64,000 nucleotides of DNA from Shewanella psychromarinicola (GTDB lineage Bacteria; Pseudomonadota; Gammaproteobacteria; Enterobacterales; Shewanellaceae). The stretch is from contig NZ_CP034073.1 of assembly GCF_003855155.1 (NCBI RefSeq), positions 2,356,001 to 2,420,000 of the forward strand, given 5' to 3'. Each line of letters starts with the position of its first letter. Position 1 is the first letter of the stretch. The notes under the pieces are model-generated. The model ran no database searches and was not told where the DNA came from. It saw only the letters and a program-made list of their open reading frames with translations. This document shows, one piece after another, positions 8,902-17,078 of the stretch. Position numbers and translations under genes: made by a program.

Positions 8902-9258
8902 ATGAACAACATCATTAAAATGCTCAACGATGAGCAAATGAAAACAGATGTACCTGAATTTGGTGCTGGTGATACAGTAGTGGTTCAAGTACGTGTAAGC
9001 GAAGGTGAGAAAGATCGTCTTCAAGCTTTTGAAGGTGTGGTAATCGCTAAGCGTAACCGTGGTTTGCATTCTGCATTCACAGTACGTAAAACCTCTAATG
9101 GCACAGGTGTTGAGCGTGCTTTCCAGACGCACAGCCCATTAATTGCTAGCATCGAAGTTAAGCGTCGCGGACGTGTACGTCGTGCGAAACTGTACTATTT
9201 ACGTGAGCGTTCAGGTAAGTCTGCACGTATCCGTGAAAAATTGGCAACTAAAAAATAG
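8902..9258 (+). CDS. rplS: 50S ribosomal protein L19
   Basis: L19 lies at the 30S-50S interface. The 118 residues match the family throughout ([61 protein letters not shown]). GGAG precedes the ATG. It is the last gene of the rpsP-rimM-trmD-rplS operon and is followed by a strong terminator. Confidence 0.98.
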   Translation: MNNIIKMLNDEQMKTDVPEFGAGDTVVVQVRVSEGEKDRLQAFEGVVIAKRNRGLHSAFTVRKTSNGTGVERAFQTHSPLIASIEVKRRGRVRRAKLYYLRERSGKSARIREKLATKK

Positions 9259-9295
9259 TTACCGATACAGAATAAAGATGCAGTGTTCGCACAAC

Positions 9296-9322
9296 AACCC
9301 GCCGAAAGGCGGGTTTTTGTTT
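9296..9322 (+). terminator. Terminator of the rpsP operon
   Basis: CCCGCC (9298-9303), loop GAAA, GGCGGG (9308-9313), followed by TTTTT. A GNRA-type tetraloop and a GC-only stem make this a strong intrinsic terminator. Confidence 0.93.
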
Positions 9323-9442
9323 GTGGCGCTTTTAAAAATGTAAAATCGAGAAAGCGAAAAAAGCGCCAGGAGCGGAAAATAAACTAGGCTACAGCTTAGT
9401 GCTTAAATAATTTGATTAATATATCAGTGATTAAGTGATTAT

Positions 9443-9547
9443 TTACGCTTTGGCTAAATAAGCCTTGATCTCATTCATTGCTACAGGCATAGTTGCATCT
9501 AAGGTGTAATGGTGTAGCGTTACAAAGGTACAATTTGAACGATCCAA
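9443..9547 (-). pseudogene. Possible gene fragment upstream of aroF (unidentified)
   Basis: On the minus strand a 34-codon frame with protein-like composition runs from a TTG at 9547 to a stop at 9443 and ends MPVAMNEIKAYLAKA. It has no ribosome binding site and no usable ATG before residue 19. It looks like the C-terminal remnant of a gene, or a chance frame, inside the aroF regulatory region. I do not recognise the family. Confidence 0.25.
9513..9524. promoter_or_regulatory. 12-bp near-palindrome upstream of aroF (shared with pheA)
   Basis: TGTAGCGTTACA lies 82 bases before the aroF ATG. The identical 12-mer occurs on the coding strand just before pheA (14625-14636). This is a candidate operator for a common aromatic amino-acid regulator; it does not fit the TyrR consensus as I know it. 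Confidence 0.4.
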
Positions 9548-9606
9548 TACCTAAAAAATAAATCTATTAGTGACCTTTGGTCAGTCGTCAAAAGAGAGTG
9601 ATAAGT

Positions 9607-10698
9607 ATGCAACAAGATACCATTAATAATGTGCACATTAGTTCAGAGCAAGTGCTAGTGACTCCTGCAGAGTTAAAGCAAGAACTTCCATTATCAACTC
9701 ATGCTTATCAATATATTCTTAACGCGCGTAAGCAAGTGTCGGATATTGTTCACAAACGTGATAATCGTGTGCTTGTGGTGACAGGCCCTTGTTCTATTCA
9801 CGATATTGCAGCGGCAAAAGAGTATGCATTAAAACTTAAAAAGTTACATGATGAACTCAGCGATGACTTTTACATCTTAATGCGAGTGTATTTTGAGAAA
9901 CCGCGCACAACCGTTGGTTGGAAAGGGTTAATCAATGATCCTGATATGGATGAGTCATTCGATGTGGAAAAAGGACTCAGAATGGCCCGTGAGCTTATGA
10001 TTTGGCTTGCAGAATTAGAGTTACCTATTGCGACCGAAGCACTTGATCCCATCAGTCCACAGTATTTATCTGAGTTGATTACGTGGTCTGCGATTGGCGC
10101 CAGAACCACAGAATCGCAAACTCACCGTGAAATGGCTTCAGGTCTGTCTATGCCTGTTGGTTTTAAAAATGGTACCGATGGTAAGTTAGAAGTGGCGATA
10201 AATGCACTTAAATCAGCCGCCAGTAGCCATCGCTTTATGGGGATTAATCAAGACGGTCAAGTTGCGTTACTGCAAACCGCCGGTAATCCTGACGGTCACA
10301 TTATTTTACGTGGTGGCTTAACCCCTAATTATGATGCTGACAGTGTTGCTGTGAGCGAAGCTCAAATTCATAAAGCTAATCTCAGTGCGCGTTTAGTTGT
10401 TGATTGTAGCCATGGCAATTCATCAAAAGATCATCAACGTCAAAAAAACGTTTGTGAAGATGTATTTAACCAAATTGAAGCAGGTAATAAATCGATTATC
10501 GGTGTTATGCTGGAAAGTAACCTAAATGCTGGTAATCAAAGTGCAGACAAACCCCTTGCTGAACTTAAGTATGGTGTTTCTGTGACTGACGCATGCATTG
10601 ACTGGGAAACTACTGAAATCATTTTAAAACAAGGCGCTAGCCAGTTGTCTGCAGTATTACCAACGCGTTTTGAGACGCTGCAGGTTGTCAACGGTTAA
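9607..10698 (+). CDS. aroF: 3-deoxy-7-phosphoheptulonate (DAHP) synthase, class I-alpha, AroF type
   Basis: It condenses phosphoenolpyruvate and erythrose 4-phosphate to DAHP, the entry step of the shikimate pathway. The 363 residues show [31 protein letters not shown] substrate motifs ([16 protein letters not shown]), [28 protein letters not shown] and [15 protein letters not shown] 9607 is preferred over upstream starts in the same frame because GAGAG precedes it and the protein then has normal length. The stop overlaps tyrA (TAATG), which points to a tyrosine-regulated isozyme as in E. coli aroF-tyrA; the isozyme assignment is an inference. Confidence 0.93.
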   Translation: MQQDTINNVHISSEQVLVTPAELKQELPLSTHAYQYILNARKQVSDIVHKRDNRVLVVTGPCSIHDIAAAKEYALKLKKLHDELSDDFYILMRVYFEKPRTTVGWKGLINDPDMDESFDVEKGLRMARELMIWLAELELPIATEALDPISPQYLSELITWSAIGARTTESQTHREMASGLSMPVGFKNGTDGKLEVAINALKSAASSHRFMGINQDGQVALLQTAGNPDGHIILRGGLTPNYDADSVAVSEAQIHKANLSARLVVDCSHGNSSKDHQRQKNVCEDVFNQIEAGNKSIIGVMLESNLNAGNQSADKPLAELKYGVSVTDACIDWETTEIILKQGASQLSAVLPTRFETLQVVNG

Positions 10699-11849
10699 TG
10701 GATAAACACATGAACGAAAAAACCACAGCAGGCTTAGAACATCTTCGTGATTTAATTGATGGCGTTGATCAACAATTACTGCATTTATTACGTAAACGCC
10801 TCGATTTAGTGGCACAGGTTGGTGCGGTAAAGCACTCGGCAGGTGTGCCCATCTATGCGCCACAGCGCGAAGCATCGATGTTAGCGAAACGTCGAGATGA
10901 AGCGCAAAGCATGAATATCTCGCCTCAATTAATCGAAGATATACTGCGTCGACTTATGCGTGAATCTTACCTAAATGAGAAAGATGTGGGGTTTAAGCAG
11001 ATTAAGCAAGATCTTGGCCATGTAGTGGTGGTGGGTGGGCAGGGCAAACTTGGGCAGTTATTCAGCCAAATGTTAGTTCTCTCCGGTTATGAAGTGAAAT
11101 GTATTGATAAAAATGATTGGCAAGATTCCGCCGCTATTTTTGATGGTGCTGGACTGGTCATTGTTACCGTACCTATTAATGTGACCTGCGAGGTGATCCG
11201 CGACAAGTTAACCCAATTGCCTGAAAATTGTATTCTGGCTGATCTCACTTCTATTAAAGAAGCCCCTTTAGCGGCAATGTTAGCCGCCCATAGCGGCCCT
11301 GTAGTGGGTTTGCATCCTATGTTTGGCCCCGATGTTGGTAGTCTGGCCAAACAGGTGGTGGTAGTGTGCCATGGCCGTCATCAAGATGCATATCAATGGT
11401 TGCTACAACAGATTGAGATTTGGGGTGCCCGTATTGTCGAAGCTGAAGCTGAACGTCATGATAAAGCCATGCAACTTGTGCAAGCTATGCGTCACTTTTC
11501 AACATTTGTATATGGCGTAAACCTGTGTAAAGAAGAAGCTGATATTGATAATTTATTACAGTTTAGCTCCCCTATTTATCGTTTAGAGTTAGCCATGGTT
11601 GGGCGTTTATTTGCTCAAGATCCCGAGCTTTATGCCGATATTATTTTTGCGCAACCTGGTAGCCAACACGCGATAAGTGATTATCTCGACAATTATCGTG
11701 ATGCATTAATTATGTTACAAACTGGTAATAGGCAAGCCTTTGTGGAGCAATTCCAACGTGTCGCTGCATGGTTTGGTGATTTTGCGCCGCAGTTCCAACA
11801 TGAAAGTCGCACCATGTTGCAATCGGTTAATGATATGAAAAGTAGTTAA
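10698..11849 (+). CDS. tyrA: Bifunctional chorismate mutase / prephenate dehydrogenase (T-protein)
   Basis: TyrA turns chorismate into prephenate and then into 4-hydroxyphenylpyruvate for tyrosine synthesis. The 383 residues contain an AroQ chorismate mutase domain at 10-95 ([30 protein letters not shown]) and an NAD-binding dehydrogenase domain from about 105 ([36 protein letters not shown]). The ATG shares a base with the aroF stop, so translation is coupled. An alternative ATG lies at 10710. No clear terminator was seen in the 295 bp after it. Confidence 0.96.
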   Translation: MDKHMNEKTTAGLEHLRDLIDGVDQQLLHLLRKRLDLVAQVGAVKHSAGVPIYAPQREASMLAKRRDEAQSMNISPQLIEDILRRLMRESYLNEKDVGFKQIKQDLGHVVVVGGQGKLGQLFSQMLVLSGYEVKCIDKNDWQDSAAIFDGAGLVIVTVPINVTCEVIRDKLTQLPENCILADLTSIKEAPLAAMLAAHSGPVVGLHPMFGPDVGSLAKQVVVVCHGRHQDAYQWLLQQIEIWGARIVEAEAERHDKAMQLVQAMRHFSTFVYGVNLCKEEADIDNLLQFSSPIYRLELAMVGRLFAQDPELYADIIFAQPGSQHAISDYLDNYRDALIMLQTGNRQAFVEQFQRVAAWFGDFAPQFQHESRTMLQSVNDMKSS

Positions 11850-12144
11850 CCTCTGCTCGGGTTATAAACGCTTATCAAACAGCATTTTGCTCCGCTATTA
11901 ACGCGTTAATGTGTCTTGTTAGTAGAACAAATAGCATGTTTGATATTGCCGACTTTAAAGAGACTCATTTTTATTAATTTAACCCATCTTTTATCCTAAA
12001 TTGAGGTAAGTTAGGCTTAAATGAAGTATTATTAATGGGTGTAAATATTGCGAAATAATGACACAAAGCTTATGTTTAGCTACACGATAGCGTGAATAAC
12101 GTCGTGTTAGATAGGTAATCTTAGTTACCTTTGGAGGATACCCC

Positions 12145-12489
12145 ATGTCGATGATGCCATCGAATATGCTACCTATTCAACAGGTTGAAGATAATTCCTT
12201 AGGGCATTGTCTTTATGGTTTAATGAGTGCTTTTCCATTATTTTTTGTACCCGTATTATTGAGTCTTTGGCTTAATTTGATCCAGAAAAACGTTAATCCA
12301 GATTCCGTGCTGGGCAGCCATCTGCGTTGGCAACGCATGAGTATTATTGGTTTATGCCCATTTTTTATTGCGGGTTATTGGATCAGTCCATTATGGCTGA
12401 GTTTACCCATGTATATACTGGGTGTTAGCTGGTTTAGTTATCGTATTTTTAAAGGCTGGATTAGCCTTAATGATGGTATTGCTGTTTAA
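12145..12489 (+). CDS. Small membrane protein of unknown function
   Basis: A 114-residue protein with three or four hydrophobic segments (about residues 24-46, 66-86, 86-105) that I cannot assign to a characterised family; it resembles small DUF4870-like membrane proteins only in general layout. A strong GGAGGATA site precedes ATG 12145, and an inverted repeat AGGTAA/TTACCT (12113-12130) sits directly before it. The gene stands alone between tyrA and the convergent pheA and is ended by a bidirectional terminator. The clear ribosome binding site and terminator support it being real. Confidence 0.75.
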   Translation: MSMMPSNMLPIQQVEDNSLGHCLYGLMSAFPLFFVPVLLSLWLNLIQKNVNPDSVLGSHLRWQRMSIIGLCPFFIAGYWISPLWLSLPMYILGVSWFSYRIFKGWISLNDGIAV

Positions 12490-12506
12490 GCAAAGATGAT
12501 GTGGAC

Positions 12507-12543
12507 AAAAAATGCCGAGATAATATCTCGGCATTTTATTTTG
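12507..12543. terminator. Bidirectional terminator
   Basis: ATGCCGAGAT (12512-12521) pairs with ATCTCGGCAT (12525-12534) around the loop AAT, with A-run on the left and T-run on the right. It can serve the small membrane-protein gene and, from the other side, pheA. Confidence 0.9.
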
Positions 12544-12547
12544 TTGA

Positions 12548-12670
12548 TTTAACCTCAACTTAGGGTAAGAGATGGGCTAAAGCGATAAAAAGGGTTTATT
12601 CAAGTTGGCAATATCAAATTTGTCCGTTGTTTTGATCGGCGCTTATTATCCCGAACTGAGGTTGATTTAA
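12548..12670. mobile_element. MITE-like repeat, copy 1 (internally shortened)
   Basis: About 125 bp with imperfect terminal inverted repeats (left TTAACCTCAACTTAGGGTAA, right end reading AATCAACCTCAGTTCGGGAT on the other strand). The left half is about 75% identical by eye to the copy at 54727-54925; about 75 bp of the middle are missing here. The right end contains the stop codon of pheA. No coding capacity. Confidence 0.7.
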
Positions 12671-14613
12671 TCTGTCTGGTATAAGTCATGGATCAGATCA
12701 GCATGGGACAATTGGTCTTGATGCAAAATGATAATGCCATCGCCTTTTAGCTGCTTAACGGCAATGGCATGAGTACTGATCAGTGCAGGGTTACTGCTAA
12801 AACTAGTATTAACGATAACAGGTAAATGACTGCGAGATTTCACTTCAACCAGTCCAGCTAAATCGAGGCTTAACTGCTCAGGGTGAGTGAAACTACGTAC
12901 GCCTGACTCACACAAGCCTAGTTGTTGATTACCGTGGCTAAGGACAGTGTCAGCTGCTTGTAACCAATCATTGACACTCGCCATGGTGTTTCGTTCTAAT
13001 ATTACCGGTAAATTGACTGAACCTATTAAGGTTAGCATGTCTGGGTTATACATTTGTTTACCGCTTAAGATCAGCATGTCTGCTAATTGACTCGCAATAA
13101 TAAATTCTTGTTCTTGATCTATCTGCATTATGCACAATAGACCAGCTTGCTTAATGACCTTTGCATGTTGTTTTAACTGTGGTTCATTGAGTTGTTGTTT
13201 CAAATCATTTAATACAATGGCTTGAAAACCTGATTCCTTGATGTTCTTAGCTTGGGTTGCCAGCTCGGTATTATCAATCGGTAAGTTGATTTGGTGCAAT
13301 GCGCTAAATTGTCCAGCACCTATTTGTAAATGTTGGCAGAACAACTGAGTATCTTGTGATTTATAGTCGCGTGAATGTTTTGCTTGGCTGCTTGGCAAAG
13401 GTTTGAGCGGCTCTTGTTTTGAACTACCAGGTTCAATCAACAACTGAGCTTGCGATAATTGTGTCGGCTTAACGGTTTCACATGGATAGCAGCCTAATAC
13501 TTTGATAAAACGGGTAAGGCGTTCTAGCTCTTTAATCGCTTGTTGTACCTCAGTAGTGGCTAAATTGCCATCGATATCGAGGTAAAACATTTCTTCCCAT
13601 GGCGTACCAGGGATCGGGCGAGATTCTAATTTACTCATATTTAAATTATGTGCTTTCAGTACCAGTAACGCTTCCACTAGTGCTCCAGGTTTTTGTCCTG
13701 TCGCCATAATCAAGGTCGTTTTTGCCGGTAGCTGAGAGGGAACCGCTGAGGCTTTTCTGGCGACGACGATAAAACGACTTTGGTTAATTTTTTGGTTTGC
13801 CAAACCTTGTTCAATTGCAATCAGCTGGTATAAGGCTCCGCCTTCAGCACTGCCTATGGCCGCCACAGTATTGCTGTCCGCCTCGATAACTTTAGTCATG
13901 GCTTCAGCACTACTAGAACAATATTCGAGTTTAATATGGGGATGCTGGCTTAAGTAACGACTGCATTGGCTGATCGGCTGCGGATGAGCGTAAATAGTCT
14001 TGATATCAGTTAGTTTGCTGTCTGGCTTAGTGAGCAAGCAATGACTCACTTCTATTGTGGTTTCGCCCACAATCGATAGCGTTGTATGTTGCAGTACGTC
14101 ATACACTTCATTGATAGATCCTGAAGAGGTATTTTCGATCGGCAAAAAACCATAATCGGCATGACCAGATTCGACGGCATTAACAATGTCATCAAAACTT
14201 TGGCAACCAAAATCAAGCATTTCTACTTGGCGGCGAGAGCAGTAACGGCTGGCCGCTAAGAAAGAATAAGACCCTCGCGCACCTAAGTAAGCAACGGTAT
14301 ATTGCTGCTTTTGAGTGTCAGGATTTGCTCTGCCGTGAAGATAAGTTTGTTGAAATAAAACTGAGTCTTCAATAATGCTTTGATAAAGGGAGATGACAAA
14401 GTGAGCATCGAGACCTTGTTCACGTCCTTGTTGCACTAGTCGCTCAAGCAGTTCTTTTTCTCGTTGCGTGTCTCGTATCGGTCTAACATCAATTTCTTTA
14501 CTGCGTGCAACATTTAAGCTCAATTGGCGGCGTTTAGATAACAGCTCTAACAGCGCTTTATCAAGAACAGTGATCTGTTCGCGAGTTTGACTTAACTCTG
14601 GTGGTTTTTGCAT
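12667..14613 (-). CDS. pheA: Chorismate mutase / prephenate dehydratase with C-terminal degenerate DAHP-synthase-like domain
   Basis: The P-protein makes phenylpyruvate from chorismate via prephenate. Domains: AroQ chorismate mutase (1-90), prephenate dehydratase (105-285, with LGARGSYSFLA, PIENTSSGSINEVYD and SRF) and ACT regulatory domain (298-375, GALVEAL and KLESRPIPGTPWEE, the Phe-binding motifs). A linker (380-425) leads to about 220 extra residues that follow the fold of type I-beta DAHP synthase (LPVILERN, LCESGVRSF, SHLPVIVNTS, GDGIII), but GPCS is GAGQFS, DPSH is NTSF, and the late Glu is missing. All three metal ligands I can align are lost, so this domain is probably non-catalytic, perhaps regulatory. 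Total 648 residues against about 386 in E. coli. Controlled by the pheL attenuator. Confidence 0.93.
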   Translation of the reverse strand: MQKPPELSQTREQITVLDKALLELLSKRRQLSLNVARSKEIDVRPIRDTQREKELLERLVQQGREQGLDAHFVISLYQSIIEDSVLFQQTYLHGRANPDTQKQQYTVAYLGARGSYSFLAASRYCSRRQVEMLDFGCQSFDDIVNAVESGHADYGFLPIENTSSGSINEVYDVLQHTTLSIVGETTIEVSHCLLTKPDSKLTDIKTIYAHPQPISQCSRYLSQHPHIKLEYCSSSAEAMTKVIEADSNTVAAIGSAEGGALYQLIAIEQGLANQKINQSRFIVVARKASAVPSQLPAKTTLIMATGQKPGALVEALLVLKAHNLNMSKLESRPIPGTPWEEMFYLDIDGNLATTEVQQAIKELERLTRFIKVLGCYPCETVKPTQLSQAQLLIEPGSSKQEPLKPLPSSQAKHSRDYKSQDTQLFCQHLQIGAGQFSALHQINLPIDNTELATQAKNIKESGFQAIVLNDLKQQLNEPQLKQHAKVIKQAGLLCIMQIDQEQEFIIASQLADMLILSGKQMYNPDMLTLIGSVNLPVILERNTMASVNDWLQAADTVLSHGNQQLGLCESGVRSFTHPEQLSLDLAGLVEVKSRSHLPVIVNTSFSSNPALISTHAIAVKQLKGDGIIILHQDQLSHADLIHDLYQTD

Positions 14614-14624
14614 ATTGACCTCAA

Positions 14625-14636
14625 TGTAACGCTACA
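14625..14636. promoter_or_regulatory. 12-bp near-palindrome before pheA (shared with aroF)
   Basis: Reads TGTAGCGTTACA on the pheA strand, 11 bases before the start codon and just upstream of the GAGG ribosome binding site. It is identical to the 12-mer upstream of aroF. Confidence 0.4.
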
Positions 14637-14674
14637 AACTGACATATTGGAAGATACGGCAGTGTTAATAAGAC

Positions 14675-14701
14675 AAAAAAGCCTCCCAGTTGGGAGGCTT
14701 T
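14675..14701 (-). terminator. pheA attenuator (rho-independent terminator)
   Basis: GCCTCCC (14698-14692) pairs with GGGAGGC (14687-14681), followed on the minus strand by six T. Its 5' arm can instead pair with GGAGGC coded by leader codons 19-20 (14741-14736), giving a mutually exclusive antiterminator. Confidence 0.9.
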
Positions 14702-14720
14702 AGAATTTTCATTTTCGTTT

Positions 14721-14795
14721 TTACACAGAAAATCCGCCTCCGAAGGTGGGCTGAATAAAAAAGAAAATAAAAAGACTGAGTATTTGTTTGTTCAT
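14721..14795 (-). CDS. pheL: pheA leader peptide
   Basis: A 24-residue reading frame too short for usual gene calling. Six residues are Phe (9, 11, 12, 13, 18, 22), including the run at 11-13. It lies directly before a terminator hairpin and pheA. A ribosome stalled at the Phe run would leave codons 19-20 free to form the antiterminator, while one that reaches the stop codon would cover them and let the terminator form. This is classical amino-acid attenuation, as in E. coli pheL, although the peptide sequence is different. The Shine-Dalgarno sequence is weak. Confidence 0.88.
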   Translation of the reverse strand: MNKQILSLFIFFFIQPTFGGGFSV

Positions 14796-14801
14796 GGATT
14801 A

Positions 14802-14830
14802 AAAATAAAGCTCCGACAGACGACTGTCAA
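14802..14830 (-). promoter_or_regulatory. Candidate pheL-pheA promoter
   Basis: On the minus strand TTGACA (14830-14825) and TATTTT (14807-14802) are 17 bases apart. Transcription would start almost at the pheL ATG, which would make the leader nearly leaderless. An alternative -10 TATAAT at 14869-14864 lacks a good -35. Confidence 0.45.
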
Positions 14831-14879
14831 TGTAAATTTATTCATCAAGGTATTAAGTATCTGATTATAGACAAAAGAA

Positions 14880-14899
14880 AGCGCACCCGAAGGTGCGCT
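14880..14899 (-). terminator. Hairpin after raiA
   Basis: GCGCACC (14881-14887) and GGTGCGC (14892-14898) with loop CGAA; on the minus strand the stem is followed by TTTCTTTTG, a moderate T-run. Likely raiA terminator. Confidence 0.7.
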
Positions 14900-14917
14900 G
14901 GTGAAAGATAAATAATA

Positions 14918-15271
14918 TCAAGCGGCGTTTTCCTCCTTATAGACATACTCAAATTCGCTTTCTGTGTCATTTGGTAATGATACATTACGTTGAGCCTGGG
15001 GTTTATGGGTCAGGCGATTTAGCTGTTTTTCCAGCTTTTGTCCCATTGCAGTAATCGCTGCGTATAGGTTTTCTCTTTTTGCCTGGGCGAATAACTCTCC
15101 ACTAGGTAATCCAACTGATGCCTCTATTTTAAACAACTGCTTTTCTTGGGTGATAATAACGTGCGGGTTAATTAAATGAATATCATGTCGACTTAATTTT
15201 TCTAATCGTCCTTCGATACGTTCGCGGATAAGGGCAGTGACTTCAAGTTGTTTGCTAGTGATTTTCAGCAT
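14918..15271 (-). CDS. raiA: Ribosome-associated translation inhibitor RaiA (HPF family)
   Basis: RaiA/HPF proteins bind the 30S subunit in stationary phase or cold shock, block translation and control ribosome dimerisation. The 117 residues resemble E. coli RaiA (ITSKQLEVTALIRERIEGRL, HLINPHVIITQEKQ, LYAAITAMGQKLEKQLNRL, acidic tail). The short length marks it as a RaiA/short-HPF member without the long dimerisation domain. It lies upstream of pheL-pheA on the same strand, as in E. coli. A perfect CRP-type box is 59 bp upstream of the ATG. Confidence 0.93.
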   Translation of the reverse strand: MLKITSKQLEVTALIRERIEGRLEKLSRHDIHLINPHVIITQEKQLFKIEASVGLPSGELFAQAKRENLYAAITAMGQKLEKQLNRLTHKPQAQRNVSLPNDTESEFEYVYKEENAA

Positions 15272-15329
15272 ATTTCGAACCTTCTTGTTGTTTGCTTAAC
15301 TCCAGATTACCAAGATTAACCATGTGAAT

Positions 15330-15345
15330 TGTGATCTATGTCACA
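15330..15345. promoter_or_regulatory. CRP-type binding site upstream of raiA
   Basis: TGTGA-TCTATG-TCACA matches both CRP half-sites exactly. It is centred about 66 bases upstream of the raiA ATG, a plausible activator position. Confidence 0.8.
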
Positions 15346-15790
15346 CTTTTGCCGACTGTAACGTTCGAGTGATGCATATTTGATCGCTTAGACATTTTGG
15401 ACAAAAAAGACCTAAAATATGCTTGTAATGCTGTGTATATAGGCTCATATTTGAATGGATAAGTTAACACTTAATTAGTCTTCAAAGTCATTGTTACTAT
15501 TTTGGTAACGACAGTACAAGGGTTAAGTCTGGCCTATTGCTGTTCACAACTGCACTAGATACACATTCTAAGTGGTATTTTTCCGCCATGACAAAAAGGT
15601 CTCTGAATTTTTTTTCATTCCTCTTTTCACTGTGTTCTTTCTCGGTAACCCCCCCTATATTTGTCCAGTCGTTAGTCAGATAAAGAAACAAAATCATCAT
15701 TATGTCTATTAGTTTGTAAACTACTTGCTTTGTTTATTACTGATGAGTTTATAATTTGCCAGCAAAACAATAGTATTAAGCAGGTTATTA
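15346..15790. other. Intergenic region raiA to cytochrome b561 gene
   Basis: About 445 bp after the CRP box with no convincing gene. A 67-codon minus-strand frame (15497-15700) has no ribosome binding site and no recognisable family. The rest is AT-rich and presumably holds the promoter of the b561 gene. Confidence 0.5.
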
Positions 15791-16456
15791 GTGAGTATAG
15801 AACAACAAAAAATAAAGGTATGGGATTTTCCTACACGCTTTTTTCATTGGGCAATGGTACTTTTACTCGGTGGCTTATGGTGGACAGCTGACGTGGGTGA
15901 GATGCAATGGCATCAAGTATTGGCTTATGTATTAATGGGCTTAATCGGATTTAGATTGATTTGGGGACTTGTTGGGAGTGAAACTTCTCAATTTAGACAT
16001 TTTGTTGTCTTGCCTAAGCAAGTTATCAGCTACGTAAAAGCTCAACCAAAACCTTCGACACTGGGCCATAATCCATTAGGTGGTTATATGGTGGTCGTGT
16101 TGCTAAGCATTCTTGTGCTGCAATTAACCACAGGGCTATTTGCCACCGATGAAATCTTTACCGAAGGTCCATTGATGTATCTTGTGTCGTCTGATATTGC
16201 AGGGTGGTTAACATGGCTACATAAAACCAATTTTAATCTTATTCTAGCTTTGGCTGCGCTGCATATCATTGCCGTGATAGTGCATGTTTTTAAGGGCGAC
16301 AATATACTTAAAGCCATGTTCAGTGGTTATAAACAAATCAACAAGCAGGTAACGTCACCAACATTACGCTCACCTTGGATGGCATTAGTGATTGTATTCG
16401 TTATCTTTGCATGTATTTGGTGGCTATTACTCGAACCTGTGGTCAGTTACTTATAA
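15791..16456 (+). CDS. Cytochrome b561-family diheme membrane protein
   Basis: A 221-residue integral membrane protein related to the cytochrome b subunits of Ni/Fe hydrogenases (COG3658 type). It starts VWDFPTRFFHWAMVLLLGG, with the first heme-ligand His, has His in MQWHQVLAYVLMGL and in WLHKTNFNLILALAALHIIA, and ends in a single extra transmembrane helix. It probably passes electrons between quinol and periplasmic c-type cytochromes. The start codon is GTG 15791. It converges on a cytochrome c' gene; such b561/c' pairs occur in Shewanella, which suggests a redox partnership (inference). Confidence 0.85.
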   Translation: MSIEQQKIKVWDFPTRFFHWAMVLLLGGLWWTADVGEMQWHQVLAYVLMGLIGFRLIWGLVGSETSQFRHFVVLPKQVISYVKAQPKPSTLGHNPLGGYMVVVLLSILVLQLTTGLFATDEIFTEGPLMYLVSSDIAGWLTWLHKTNFNLILALAALHIIAVIVHVFKGDNILKAMFSGYKQINKQVTSPTLRSPWMALVIVFVIFACIWWLLLEPVVSYL

Positions 16457-16481
16457 GTTCAGCTTTATTACCAGCCAATAA

Positions 16482-16503
16482 AACGCCCATATACATGGGC
16501 GTT
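16482..16503. terminator. Hairpin between convergent cytochrome genes
   Basis: AACGCCCAT (16482-16490) and ATGGGCGTT (16495-16503) form a 9-bp stem. T-runs on both sides are poor, so terminator strength is uncertain. Confidence 0.55.
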
Positions 16504-16591
16504 AATCATTTTACTATTGAACTGAGTTGTGGTTACTCAAGCTAAACTTACCAATCAAATGAGTGACAGGCTAACTTAGCGCCTTGTCACG

Positions 16592-17041
16592 TTAGTCTTT
16601 TTTGTAGACATCGTGACACCCTTTACAGCTTTTGCCTGTGTTAGTAAACGCTTGTTTAATGTTGTTTTCATCAGTTGTTTTAGCTGCAACGGCTAAAGCC
16701 GCGGCATTATCTTGAAATGCTGTCATTTTGCTATCAAAATCGGCCTTATCTTGCCAAATTTTTGCTAGCGCTTCAGTATCGCCTTTATCAGAACCGGCAA
16801 TAAAACCTTCATGAGGTATTTTAGACAGTGCTGCAACATTATCAGCACGAGCACTAAATACAGCTGCATCAAAAGGCTTTTTACCTTTTAGCATCGCACC
16901 CATATCACCAAAGTTATAAGCAATTAAGCCAAAAGCCGCTTGGCGATATTCAATGGCATCTGCAGTTTCTTCGAAATTGTTGGCAAACACTGCGGGGATC
17001 ATCATTGCGGTTACTGCAACGGTTAGTAATATTTTTTTCAT
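16592..17041 (-). CDS. Cytochrome c' (periplasmic)
   Basis: A 149-residue protein with an N-terminal signal peptide (MKKILLTVAVTAMMIPAVFA) and the heme-binding CKGCH motif at the C-terminus followed by DVYKKD, as in class II cytochromes c'. The preceding four-helix region (FGLIAYNFGDMGAMLKGKKPF, WQDKADFDSKM) fits the family. Cytochromes c' bind NO or CO at high-spin heme. The upstream region carries several short repeats that may be operator sites. Confidence 0.93.
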   Translation of the reverse strand: MKKILLTVAVTAMMIPAVFANNFEETADAIEYRQAAFGLIAYNFGDMGAMLKGKKPFDAAVFSARADNVAALSKIPHEGFIAGSDKGDTEALAKIWQDKADFDSKMTAFQDNAAALAVAAKTTDENNIKQAFTNTGKSCKGCHDVYKKD

Positions 17042-17078
17042 CGTTATCCTTCACTTTTTTGTGGATGGTACCGGTTCC

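Noticed and set aside
9505..9524. TyrR box upstream of aroF
   Set aside because: TGTAAT and GTTACA are spaced by eight rather than six bases and deviate from TGTAAA-N6-TTTACA, so I call it only an unassigned motif.
15497..15700. 67-codon minus-strand frame between raiA and the b561 gene
   Set aside because: No ribosome binding site, no recognisable family and AT-rich, shadow-like composition.
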